Below, piece by piece: positions 24,501 to 35,758 of a stretch of DNA of 64,000 nucleotides. Both the position numbers and the translations under genes were made by a program. Source of the DNA: Orbilia blumenaviensis (Eukaryota; Ascomycota; Orbiliomycetes; Orbiliales; Orbiliaceae); assembly GCA_036872755.1 (NCBI GenBank), contig JAVHNS010000012.1, forward strand, positions 1,426,001 through 1,490,000, read 5' to 3'. Below the pieces are notes generated by a model that saw only the letters and a list, made by a program, of their open reading frames with translations, did no database searches and had not been told where the DNA came from. How positions within the stretch are numbered: position 1 is the stretch's first letter; the number at the start of each line of letters is the position of its first letter.

Positions 24501-25358
24501 TGGATTTTTCTTTCTTTTTTTTTTAAGAAAATTCATTTACTGTTTTACTTTTGGGGTTATTGGTTTTTGGTATTAGTTATAATTGGCTTGTGGTTTTTGA
24601 TTTTGATTTGGATCTGGAATTTAGTTTTAATTTCGCTGAAAATAGTTGCTTGGGTCTGGGGATTTTAAAATTGGTCATTTTCTTTTTTCTCCGAGGATGC
24701 AAGTGTTTTTTGATTTTGCAATTTTTTTGTTGGTATTTAGTTGGGTTTTATAATCTGTTTTAAACTTCTGCAGAGATTTTTGTCTTGAGGGGTACCCTGG
24801 ATATGCCCGAGGGTTTTTAAAGAACATTTAGTGAATTATCTATTTAGTATCAATTTGTATATGGGTTTGATTTGGTATTATGTGATATTTTAAGGATGAA
24901 ATTTTTGATAAGCATAGTTATTATTATTATATAGTTTTTTTTTTTTTTTAATAATTATAAATAAAAGAAAAAAAAAAAGAAGATTAGGTAAAGATTGAAA
25001 AATAAATTTTTGGGGGATATTAGTTGTGAAAATTTTTTTGAAGTTTATTTTTGATAAATTTTTAATTTTATTTGTTTTTCTGTATTTTGTAATTTTTTGA
25101 AAATCTTTTTTTTATTGTGTGTTTAAGATATTAAATTTTAAATATTTATTGTTATTAATATTATTTTTAGTTATGACTTTCTTAAATCCTGTCTGTAGAA
25201 TTTTGGTTCTATTATTGTTATAAACTAGTTCGGGTGAAGCTTCAAATTTTATCTTTACTGTATTAGTTGTAAATTGAAAGTTGTGTAGGGTATTAAATTA
25301 CCTAAATATATTTTTTAGGTTTATTTGATTATTATATTAAATAAAATTGGTTATAATA

Positions 25359-25527
25359 TGGGAATCTAACTTATATTAAAAAATGATTTTATATATATTA
25401 AAGAAGGTGGTCTAAATTAACTAATTTACATAAAAATGAATGTGTGTGGGGGTAATAATAGGTGCTACTATTTATATGAAGGTTACCAAGGGCTCGTAGG
25501 TTGGGTTTGGGGAGAAAACGGTTTGCA
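25359..25527 (-). repeat. right LTR (5' LTR of the minus-strand Ty3/gypsy element)
   Basis: 169 bp starting TGGG and ending TTTGCA, gap-free match to 17698-17866. In the element's own orientation this is the upstream LTR; the adjoining interior (minus strand TATTATAACCAATTTTA) may be a degraded primer-binding site, which I cannot assign to a tRNA. Confidence 0.9.
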
Positions 25528-28500
25528 TGGTGCCTCGTATCACAAATTGGTCCTCAAAGCTCAATCAATAGCGCTATAGCACAATTGCACTCGGTTGGGT
25601 TGGGCTGGAGTTTGCTAGTGCTAGCTACGAAGTAATTACCCAATCAAGCAACCGCAACACAATCTATATCAAAGCATATGAATATTCTAACTCGATCCCT
25701 CCAGACCTTGCATTGCACAGTCACTACACCAATGATTGGTCGTGTGTGTGCGTGATCATGAGGATGCTATATATATACAAATACATGTTTAATTAATAAT
25801 ATCTACAAGCAAATTACAATCCTAGCGATTTATATGTAACGCCGATCGATAGTCGGTTTTGCCGGTCCGCCACAACCGGTCAATCCAATCATCTCCTTCT
25901 TGTTAGTGGATAATTCAATATCGATTGAGCCAGAGACCAGCCCGTTTAGCTTTGCTTTACAGCCCAGACGATGTATCTTATAAAATAGCATTACCCGGTA
26001 CTTTAAATTTTTAATCAAATGCTCTCAGCAGACTAGAATAAATTTCAGCTCATGTCGCATTGGTCATCACTCCCCAAAACCTCCTTATCGTCCAGCTCTC
26101 ACAACATCGATTTACCTCCCCGACGACTTGGAATCTGGTCAATCCCCCAGGTCCAATGTGGTTTGTGTCAGAGATGCATTTAGCATTTGAGTCGCTAGAA
26201 CCACCTTGAATCTTCTTCGTAGCGCCATAGTGCGCCGTAGCAAGACTGTAATTCTGGCCATGGGCTGTCTTAGGAATATCTAACCTGCCACCCTTGGGCC
26301 AATCAACGTTACTGGTACGGAACATTACCACTCAACATCCAAAACACCGGCCGGATTCCGTACTGCTTTGATTATGGCGCAGTACCTGTACGGATTTTTG
26401 TTTTAAGCATAACCCTCCCGGGCCGGGTAATGGAACCCCCATTTTGCCTTCGAGGCGGACCGAAGTCCATCTATTATCATATTGCTGAGGTTTTATATGC
26501 AACACATTGCATTATTGATTGGCAAATTGTTAACGTTTGTATGCCAAGTGTAATATTGAACTTCCTCGTTATTGGCCTTGCGGATTGTTATAAAAGTGAT
26601 GTGTTATCTCATTCGGCCATGCATGGAGTGTACATACAGTCAAGTCCACTTGATAGATAGTAGCATCCGAGCGTGCACGTAAACAAAATCAATCAACATC
26701 TTTTCGCACTCTCGGCGCTTCTTCCCGTCCTTGGAAATTGGCTACATCTGCCACCATCGCTTTAATTATCATTTAACCTCAGATGTCCAGTTTTACAGTA
26801 ATGCTTGCGTCATTACATCCGCTTCTTGTTGGCCCCGAGGTTATGACTATATCGATCACAGACCGGGTGACCGCTTAGCCTCTCAATAAAAGATAAGGAT
26901 ATTTCCCAAGATCAACCGAATGCTTATTCAGGATTGACTTGTCTTTTATGAGTATCTAACCGCAGAAAAGATTGGCATTGCCGTAGCCCAGAGCAGCTAA
27001 CTTCCACCATATGGTCAAAGTCCGCTGAAGGGCGTATACTACTGTATAGATATTCCCGCTGCAAATTCTGTTGTATGAATCGACAAATGCACTTTATGTG
27101 GAAGGTTTGAATACGAGACAATGCTAGATGCATTAACGACATAAAAGCCGCTGCTACGTCTATAGAAAACGATGTCTATGAATTCAATATCGATCTTCAC
27201 TAGCTACAATTCAAATACAGCAATACTGTACAGCACGAGATACATGCACAAGATCCTCAGCAGAAGATCCAACACAATTGACAATGGTCCCACAAGCTTG
27301 GTGGTATTCTCTCAATAACTAACCTATGAAAAATTGCTTGAGGCCAAGAAAATCCCTTGGGGTGATCTTTCCAAGATACTCTTTGCCACATGTGCTACTA
27401 GTATCTTAGCGTGTAGGAGGGTTAATGTATCTTCGCTTGTACTACGCTCTCCTGCTAGCCAACATTGCTCAAAATATAGGTATTCAACGACATCTCCATG
27501 GCCATTGTTTAGTCGCCCATACTGTTCCGCCTTCGAAGAGCCGCAGGGACCCCAGGACTGCTCCGTCTAAAATTGATTTCGGCCAACCAGCCAATAGGGT
27601 AGTCTTGACTATAATTCTACAACCCTGTCCGGGTGATTGAGGACCGTATTGCCACTGACAATTTTCATTTTCGCCTAAATCCGAGAATCCTTCGTTTAAC
27701 TTGATTACTTATCTGTTAAATGTTTCGTATGCGTATAATTGGCTTGTTGAGTAATCAATCCCGGATATTTTATCAAAATTGTGGAACAAATTGGCGAGCC
27801 ACCTCTGGCCTAGGGAGCCTCAACCATCGGAAGTATGTACCTACGCCATATAAAAATAATTGGTAGTGTATAGTGCGATCCAAAAAAAAAGTCTATAAGA
27901 ACAGAGTAGCAGGAAATGGAAGCTTATATGCTGCTCTTCTTACTTAACAGGAATATCTGTACTAATAGTATCAGACTGAGAAAATACTTTGGTAAAGTTA
28001 TCTTTTTCATCCTTCCTCCATGCGTATTACTGGGTTTCGCCTACTAGCATAGCAGGACTTTTTCTTGTTTTTATACAAGAATAAGTATCCTACGGCAAAC
28101 AGCCTTCGGTTCGGGTAAATATGATGAACCTCAAGCAATATCATCTCGTATTAATTTGTGAAGGTGCACGGGCAGCTACAGGCATCGTTACTGGTGGAGA
28201 GATAAACAATCGGAACAGGAATGATCCGATTCTAATCGTGATCCCTCCATGGGAAGTTTCACTGAATTGAAGATTTTTGTTATCGGTCTTCATAAATTCC
28301 GACAATAGGGATATCACACTCATTATCGTAAAAGTATAAATAGGCCTCCCAAACGCAAATGGATGTTGGGTTAAACCAAATCATCGTTACACTTCATCTA
28401 TCGAGGCGCACAAAAATCCTTCCTTTGCCAGAAAGCATTCTATCCATTTAGTCGAAGCGACGAAACGAGTAAGCTATTACGGTTGAATCCGGTTGGGCCC

Positions 28501-28554
28501 TTTATTCGTGAGCAGTATTACTGATAAAAGCTTTTATAGACTCTTCTGATCAAC
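25528..28554. other. 3 kb region right of the retrotransposon, no confident gene
   Basis: Base composition returns to normal immediately after the LTR. Two minus-strand frames (25830-26018 and 26050-26331) together look like a weak relic with several cysteines (NAKC, RCCESW, TGCGG), but there is no signal peptide and the frame between them is closed by stops. The last 220 bp are the promoter of the following gene. Confidence 0.4.
28335..28344 (+). promoter_or_regulatory. candidate TATA box of the 10-cysteine secreted protein gene
   Basis: TATAAATAGG, a near-consensus TATA element, 211 bp upstream of the ATG at 28555. Confidence 0.4.
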
Positions 28555-28911
28555 ATGCAAATAAAAGCTATCACCCTTGCGACTCTAATCGGTAGCCCAA
28601 TTGCAGTTTTGGCAGCCAATTGCCAAGGCACCCCTGGCCTTCCAGGTGGTCAGTGTGTCAAATTCTGGACTGGTGCAACCGGTTGCACTGGTAGCTTTCT
28701 TAGCTACAAACCAGACTGCAGTGGAGCCTGTTTCCGTTACGACAGTTTCACGGGCATTAAGGCCAGTGGTGATGGACACTTTGGAACCAACTGTGCCATA
28801 TTCTCGGATGTGAATTGTCAGAACCAAATTGCCAGTACCGGAAATAACGCGGTTGAGTATTCCTGCTTTAAGAAGGTTGGGAAGTCTATGAAGTGCTACT
28901 TCGCGTGTTAA
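28555..28911 (+). CDS. small secreted ten-cysteine protein, effector candidate
   Basis: A single exon of 118 residues. The signal peptide covers residues 1-20 or 21 (core ITLATLIGSPIAVLA). The mature part of about 97 residues has ten cysteines, starting at residue 23 and ending at the C-terminal residue, compatible with five disulfides. It also has repeated Gly/Asn/Ser-rich turns such as GDGHFGTNC and SDVNCQNQI. There is no membrane segment, GPI signal or catalytic motif. I have the impression of a fungal small-secreted-protein family with a G-x-x-C pattern but cannot name it. High cysteine density and size fit an apoplastic effector or defence peptide; function is inference. Confidence 0.78.
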   Translation: MQIKAITLATLIGSPIAVLAANCQGTPGLPGGQCVKFWTGATGCTGSFLSYKPDCSGACFRYDSFTGIKASGDGHFGTNCAIFSDVNCQNQIASTGNNAVEYSCFKKVGKSMKCYFAC

Positions 28912-30379
28912 AGGGATGATACCATGAGGATTGGCTGTCAAATATCTACATAGATTTTTTGATTTATGTCGCTGGAAATAGAATCGGCGAGACTTGCACG
29001 GGTGGTTTGGGTATATATGTATGATGCAATATAAATATATAAGTGTATACATGTATCGATGGAACGGTTTCACGAAAAGCATTTTTCTTAGAAACCTAGG
29101 CCCGAGGTGCTCTTTTACTTCCTGATGTTGGTTTTCATTTCTTTGTTTTTAATCTGTGTCAGATAAGACTATATATATGAACCTGGTTAGATCTTTAGAT
29201 AGAATAGACATCTTGCAAACTTTGCGTTCGTCTTCCTAGCTAGATATCTGTCAAAGAATACGTAGAAACACCCCAAACCTCTCGTATGGTTAGAGAGCTA
29301 GCTCATCAAAGTGCTGCTGATGACGATGACCACCTCAAAGAAAAGGAATCGAAGATCAAAATAAAATAAAGTGAATAACTGAACAGAAGATTAAAGTGTA
29401 GGAAAGCATACCCACCATCGGAAACGACCAAAAACAACACGACATTATTCGAGCCCCTAACTCCATAGGTCTAATTTCGTTTCCTTTCCACTTGCAATTG
29501 TTTCAACGATACGTCAATATAAAGTGTATATACTAGCATTTTCTTGGTAGAACCTTTCCAGATTATCTAGATATATGGCGGTAGTCATCGTTTTCCTATG
29601 TAAGTCATACTCAAATAAGTCATAATTTTCACAATTATCAAGCAAGATCATGCCTAAGTCTAACTGTCTTATGTTTTCAGCAGCCTATCGAATTAAAACT
29701 GATATCTAGTTAATCCAGATGTGCACTAAATACAAACGTAAGAAAATTCCAACAAACTCAACACATTGATGGTGGGAATTTAGTCAGCATGATTCAGATC
29801 TCATGAAAGTGAAAACAGCATTTATGAATGAACGGTTTCCAACACCCGAGAGAATTCAATGATTGCAGTATACTGCTCGAGATTGATCATTTTGAATACG
29901 ATGGCGGTTTGAGGGAGCCAGTACTATTTTGGCAGCTTTTATCTTTAATTCAGTGTTGTTCCATGAATTCTCTCAAGCTTGCTAAGAAGTTCTGATATTC
30001 TTCCGTTTTGGTGGCCTTGTTTTGTGTTGACCAGCCGGCCTTTTGCAACACAACGCATTTCGAGGCCTCCAATCTCCAGGTGGTATTTCAATATTCTGAG
30101 TTAGTAACTCTTACTCCACAATATCATTTCACGTATATTTAGCGTGTAGCGTCTAGCTTTACATATTCATACACAAATATATATCCGAGACTCACTCTGC
30201 GAGATGTGGGATTTAACTTCGAAATCTGGCGACGATAAATATTACTAGCATTTAAGACTTATAGTTACAGAAACTGATCGATCTTATGCAAAACTATTAA
30301 GGTTCCCATTTGGCTCGGACTGCCCGTCGCTCCGCCACTGCTACAGTATTGTCGTAAATATAAAATTGACCAAGCCGTT
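28912..30379. other. intergenic region, nothing recognised
   Basis: Convergent 3' flanks of the secreted-protein and LPMO genes. I see no open frame of note and no repeat. Confidence 0.5.
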
Positions 30380-31084
30380 TCAGCCTCTGTAAACCGCTGG
30401 GCCGGGCATCGTGTAGTTCGTGACTGGAGGCCAGTACGGATTGAAGTAGATGCCTGGATCAGTCGCCGAGTAAATGCCTGGGATTCTACCGACTGGCTTT
30501 GGGGTACCTCCAGTGCCACCGGTAACTTCCAATTGGGCGCATCCAATATAGAATTGTGCACCGCCGATAGAACCGGATCCGTGGACTGCGATATGTTCTC
30601 CTCTCAAGAGGTATTGGCCGTTTGGTATCGCTTTAGGTATCGTAAATGTATAATTTCTGAAACCATCGCTTAACCATGTCATAGAAGTAGTGTAAGTGGC
30701 AAATTCTTTGACACCGAGCTCATATATCTTAAACCAATCGCCAGAGCCGTCGTAGGTGTTAACGTTCGCGGTAGTTGACTTGGACATATATGCATAAAGT
30801 GGACCCGGGTGACCGATATAATCACGGATGGTGAAGCCGACAGTGCTTCCTGCAGTGACTTTATAGGTTTTTGTCGCCGCAGCGTATCCTAGTGATCCCA
30901 CATTGCAACGCATGTCAGTGGAAGTGACATCTTGAACTGGCGAATTTGAATTTGTGGTCCGGCGGACGTATTCGTATTCTCCAGTGACAACGCTTCCCAC
31001 GATGAGCTTTTCAAAATTGTAATGGGCGAAAGCTCCTGGAGCGGTCGCTGCTGCGATCAAAAGGGTAGAAAAAGAGATCTTCAT
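30380..31084 (-). CDS. AA9 lytic polysaccharide monooxygenase, no CBM
   Basis: A single exon of 234 residues. The signal peptide is residues 1-20 (ATAPGAFA), and cleavage exposes His21, which must be N-terminal in an LPMO (mature start HYNFEKLIVG). The copper brace is complete: His21 and His92 (in IGHPGPLYAYMSK), with the axial Tyr179 in the QFYIGCAQLEV motif. The second-shell His164 (RGEHIAVHG) and Gln177 are also in place. Cys60 and Cys182 can form the conserved disulfide. The protein ends soon after the typical PGIYFNPYWPPVTNYTMPGPA motif, so there is no CBM1 or linker. AA9 enzymes oxidatively cleave cellulose, and some cleave hemicellulose, outside the cell using copper and a reductant. 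Confidence 0.95.
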   Translation of the reverse strand: MKISFSTLLIAAATAPGAFAHYNFEKLIVGSVVTGEYEYVRRTTNSNSPVQDVTSTDMRCNVGSLGYAAATKTYKVTAGSTVGFTIRDYIGHPGPLYAYMSKSTTANVNTYDGSGDWFKIYELGVKEFATYTTSMTWLSDGFRNYTFTIPKAIPNGQYLLRGEHIAVHGSGSIGGAQFYIGCAQLEVTGGTGGTPKPVGRIPGIYSATDPGIYFNPYWPPVTNYTMPGPAVYRG

Positions 31085-31170
31085 ATTAACGAGGCTCGAG
31101 CTGATTAAACTTTAGTGTTGCACGATTTTAGTGAGTCCAGAACATATTCCACAGTCACCGCAGCGAAATA

Positions 31171-31183
31171 CCTCTTTATATAC
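31171..31183 (-). promoter_or_regulatory. TATA box of the AA9 gene
   Basis: On the minus strand GTATATAAAGAGG lies about 90 bp upstream of the LPMO start codon, the usual spacing for a fungal TATA element. Confidence 0.55.
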
Positions 31184-31189
31184 TTAATC

Positions 31190-33716
31190 ATATGAACTAC
31201 AGGTTGTGTTCTATGTTTTTGAATATCCTTTGGTATGCCATATGTCGCTAAGGAAAACCATGGAGTTCCTAGGCCCGAAGCACCGTCGGGGCGATTGATA
31301 TCTGCAACCACGAAAAACATGAAGACGGTACCAAAAGAAACAACCTAGAAGTGTAACAGCTCATGCGGCGATACTCGGTTTAAGAGTGAAATCCGGAATT
31401 CAGACTATCCCATCCGGAATTCAAATACAACTTTTGTGCAACCCAGGGACAGTTTTCTCGTTTCCGAAGTTTCGTTCGCTAAAGCAAGTAGCATTATTAT
31501 ATAAGAAAGCGGCTCGTTTGCTGGTTAATTCAGTTGATCCATGGCACCAAGCCGGAATACCACGTAACGATGCGAGCAAAACAACGGAACGATAAGCCCG
31601 AAGGATTTAAACTGAGACAACTCCCTGTCCAGAAACGCGGCGAGTAACGTATAAAATATAAGGTCGAGTAAACTAAAAAACACGCCTACTGAAATGACGA
31701 AATGCCAGATATAGAGTTCGCGAGTACAAGATTGGGCCGGTCGGGAAGCAGTCCGAAAGTTGTTATTGCTCATATTAACGATATCTACTAACTTCAAATT
31801 TAACGGTTGAATATACCGGGTCATAAGCGCTAATACAATTTTACCGCCCACAATGATGTCACAATCTGTAATATAGGACCGGTCCCGACCCTTAATTCAT
31901 TTATTCTAGAACTTAGGTTGTGTTTTGACGGTCCGCAATGTCATTATTTTCACCAAATACCACGAATAGGTACAACTACGGTGAGACCTCGCGCATATGA
32001 AAAACTCAGTCAGCTTAAAATTTTGATAGCATAGCGTCAATTGGCCCGAACCAAAACTACGTCAATGCTGATATTCTGAAAACCTTAGAAATAATCTCGC
32101 AATCATGAGATACAAATTTCCATCAATCATCCTTTTAATTGAATCAAACCTTTTATTTACCACTAAAATATGATTATTTATAAATGCTAAAGAGGTTAAC
32201 GCTAGCAATGCTGATAACAAGGAGATATTTCATTTTCCACCATGTTCAATTTGCGCTTATCCCTCGTCTTTGTAGTATCGCCAGCGCCTGTAGTACCTAG
32301 GGAAATCCATTTTCCAAATACCAGAGGTTGAGTTTTAACCTGTCTTCTATACATTGCAACTTAAAGAGATTGGATGTAGGTGGGCCTGGATTCCGTTCCG
32401 CCAACTTAGTAGTGGCTTAGTTAACAATACAAAAATAATGAAAAGGATATTGAAAGTCGAAACTTAGGGTGATTTGCGACGTTGATCGCCAATTCGATTA
32501 TTTCTGGATAAACTTTTGATACCATCTCTATCGATCAATGACTTCACGTGTTTTTTTAACGATGGATCTTGTAACTCGGGCGAGATAGATTGAGTAAAAG
32601 AAACAACACCTCCAGCTTCGGCATAGCTGGGTCGGAGTCGCGGTCCCAGACGCTATTGACCACAACTATGATGATTTTGGCAAGTCCTGCCTCTCCGCTT
32701 AGATCTTACGACGAAGCTGAAGACCGATCCTAGCCGAGCTTTAGCAGTTGTCCACAATTTAGGCTCTTCCTTCTTGTAATCGCTGAGGACAGAATGGACC
32801 GCAAACACCACTCCCCTTCTGTTCTTTATCTTGCAGGCGTGCCGAGGCGTCTAGTATCGAGGTTTGAAACATTTGAGTCTTAGGGTAAAAGTTGCAAATG
32901 CTGCTATGGCCTGGTTCCGACCTTGCCCGACTGCTCTAGATCTGTAAAGAGCGAAAGGGATACATTAATCCTGCAGGCAATAGATTTGATCTGTTTTATA
33001 CGATTGCATGCCAGTTGGTTACGTAGCCAATTCACAGGCCATTTCGCAAGCTGGTTCGCAGACTAGTTCACAAGTTGATAGTTAGCCGGTGTGTAGGTTA
33101 CTACGCAGTTGGGAACGAACTCCAGAAACTATAACAAAATAGTATGTAAAAGCTTTTAGGAAAACAAATACTTTGTGGCTGGCTGGCGTTGGTACGAGCT
33201 AACAGCGATTAGACGTGATACACAGGAAAGTAGTTACCGTACGGGGTGTTGGCTGGTTTCTCAAGACGTTTTATAGAAAAAAGGGAACTTAAAACAGTAT
33301 AAACAACGATTTGGAAGACAATAAGACGGCTTTCTTTCTTTTAAAGACGGTTTAATATTTGGGAGCAGTCCCAGAAAAGTACCCAAGCCCCCTACGGTAA
33401 TTTATTTGGATATAACACAGTTTGCGTTAAGTACCAACCGCAAGCTGCCAAAACTCTGGATATTGAGCTAGCGGTCGGGTGAACGCACGGTGGCAAACGC
33501 CACCCCTAGTGGCCGAAAGATGGATCGTGTGGGTGTGCGTTCGCCAAATTATTTGAGAATGCCAAGCAATCGAGACCCTTCCGGGATGCAAACTACGCGC
33601 GTACGCGTTCCTGTGGTCATGACCAAACTCAACTCCGCAACTCAACACCATCACCAACAACATCCTTCTGTGCGTCCTCTGTATTTGAAGTACCTATATC
33701 TACCTCTCTCCCGACC
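31190..33716. other. 2.5 kb region without a recognisable gene
   Basis: Only short unrecognised frames. Around 33020-33120 there is a degenerate repeat of about 12 bp units (TTCGCAAGCTGG, TTCGCAGACTAG, TTCACAAGTTGA). The final 100 bp are CT/CA-rich and look like the leader of the next gene. Confidence 0.4.
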
Positions 33717-35758
33717 ATGGCCACCAAGGCCACCAGGGCCTCGACCCCCTCCGCAAAACCCTCGCAGGATCCGTCCCACAGCGACGAGCAACCCTCTAGC
33801 CTTGACGAACCTGCCCTCATCAAAGCCTTCTTCGACTACCTCGACAACTACTTTTCTACCCCCTCCTCCTCCTGGTCCTTCCACGCCTTTGAACAGTATG
33901 CTTCCGCATACCCATACACCCGCCCTGCACGGCGCATCGCGTCGGTTGAGTCCTGGCACTCGCGCCTTAGCAAGATCGTAAAATGCAAACCGCCCTTTGA
34001 GTCTGCCTCTCCCGCAGACGTGAGCGTTGCAAGATCGCATCTCTTGAAACGGAAGAAGGAGACGGCGAGGTCTGCAAGACCTCTTGCTGCTGCCGTGGTA
34101 TGTATGTCTGATTGTCCCTATAATTGAATCCGTTTCGCTCCTCGAATCGGTCGATTGCGTAAAAGCGTTCGACCCATCTAACTTGTCTCGTCCTCCTCTC
34201 CCGTGAGGAAAGTACTATCCGTCTCCGCGACGCTCTGGTATTCCCAGCCTCCGTGGCCGTGCCTCCGTGGCCTGGAAGACTTCTGCTCTGTGCGAGAAGT
34301 TACCTGGGCTCCATGCCTGGAAGAAAACCTATGTCATCGTGTCATATACCGGGCATCATACTTAGTAATCACTCCGAGCGGAGTTCTGCTGACAAATAGT
34401 AGCCTAGTATCACGGTGAGCAATTCGCCGATGTTTTTTGGACCTGCCAATATCTCGAGCGTCTCCGGTCATGCGGTAAACAATACCACCTCGAGTAGGCC
34501 TGTGGAAGCGGAAGGATCCTCCGTGGAGCCTCCGAAGAAGCGGCAGCGTTCGGAGAGTGTCGGAACTAGTACCCCTACCGTTGATAGCAATGTAGACTCC
34601 TGGCTCGACATCACTTCGACACCAGTTCTCGACGTTCCAAGCCCCCGCGTTTCGAGCGAAGAGCCCCAACCCTCTTCGCTCGACGCTGGAGTCGGACCAA
34701 CCGCCACGGATCACGTTATTGATGCCTTACCAAGTACCGAGTATAAACTCCCTAGCGGTACCCTGCTGCATGCTGCCATCGACTCCTTCCTCTCCACCCC
34801 CCAACCCGCGATGAAAACTTCTCCCTTCTACACTGACCTCCGATCCCGTTGCATCTTCCCCCACCACCCCCCTCTCCGCCTCCTCTTCCAACCCTCCGAC
34901 ATACACCACCTCCAATCCATCCTTCCCACCCTCCCTCTCGTCTCTGCAACCTTCAAGTCCTTTTTGACGGCCCACCAAGCCTATCTCACACTTAATAACC
35001 CCGTACATCTCCCAACATATCCCCAAGAAATGATCGGGGATGATGAAAGCGTAAAAAAGGAGTGGTTATACATTCACGCATCAATGATTCACTTTCGCAC
35101 CCACTTTTCCACTCTCCAAACTCGTGCGCTGTCGCATGGTGAAGGGTGGTTAGATGTAAATGTCTGGGCGCAGCTCCTTGACACGGCGTTGTTGTTCAGC
35201 GAGACACTGTCTCTCGATAGAAAAGAGTTACAGTCATGTGCTGATACTCCGGCGGCCGTGTGGGTTGTGAGTGATGCTAATAAGACGGGGTTGCCAAGTT
35301 ATGATGGGATTGTCAGATCAGTCAATGGTGGCGGCGGTGGTGTTGGTACAAGGCTGGACCTGGGCTTTGTGGAGGTGAAGCCCGCGCGTGTACCGTATCC
35401 CAAGAGTAGCCGCGCAGACCGCGAAAAGGTTATCCGTGCCATGACCGCTTCCCTACATGGTTTTCACGAGCTTATGGAGCCGTCAGGACCCATTGATGCG
35501 GGGAGGAAGGAAACTGACATGACATCACCTTCACCGGTGATAGTAATAGGCCTCCTTTGCAACGGTCTCTCAATGACGCTGATGCGTGCGTGGCGGCACA
35601 GGGAGAGTGGGTGCGTGCTGTTTGCGGAGCAGGGGTTCGAACTAGAGATCGCGACGCTGCCAGCGGTGTTGGCAGCATGTTGGAGGGTGAAGATGGGATT
35701 GGAGGAGACATTGAGAGTGGTGAGGGGATGGTTGCCAGTTAATCAGGTAGATTGGTAG
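33717..35758 (+). CDS. PD-(D/E)XK nuclease-like protein with nuclear-localisation-like motif, 2 exons
   Basis: Exons 33717-34097 and 34403-35758 join in phase at GTATGT...TAG, giving 578 residues. The first exon and residues up to about 240 are low complexity (Ser/Thr/Pro) with a basic PPKKRQR cluster at about 170-176. The C-terminal part looks folded: GEGWLDVNVW (a helix with a conserved acidic residue), LPSYDGIV (Asp at about 428) and, 23 residues later, GFVEVKPA (Glu-x-Lys at about 451-453). The spacing E ... (P)DG ... ExK is that of the PD-(D/E)XK nuclease fold, including a fungal-specific branch. Whether it cleaves DNA or is an inactive relative cannot be told. The 305-bp intron is long for this window and may hide a small extra exon, or two genes could be involved. 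Confidence 0.6.

Larger units (their letters stand above)
17698..25527 (-). mobile_element. RIP-degraded Ty3/gypsy LTR retrotransposon
   Basis: A 7.8 kb element bounded by two 169-bp LTRs in the same orientation. The coding strand is minus: integrase C-terminal region at 17999-18271, integrase zinc-finger and core remnants at 18660-18900, and RNase H at 19478-19753, followed towards higher coordinates by what should be reverse transcriptase, protease and gag. On the minus strand, 24000-24300 is rich in Ser/Asn codons as in Gag linkers. The order RNase H then integrase then LTR is that of Ty3/gypsy. The interior is strongly AT-rich, full of stop codons and dominated by C-to-T and G-to-A changes, the signature of repeat-induced point mutation, so the element cannot be active. 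No target-site duplication is visible at the ends (CGACA left, TGGTG right). Confidence 0.9.

Noticed and set aside
17999..25350. Open frames of 60-90 codons inside the AT-rich block as separate genes
   Set aside because: They are remnants of, or chance frames within, the RIP-mutated retrotransposon; compositional bias makes low-stop frames in A/T-only codons likely.
34727..35026. Gly/Glu-rich minus-strand frames over the nuclease-like gene
   Set aside because: Antisense shadows of a Pro/Ser/Leu-rich coding region with biased codon use.
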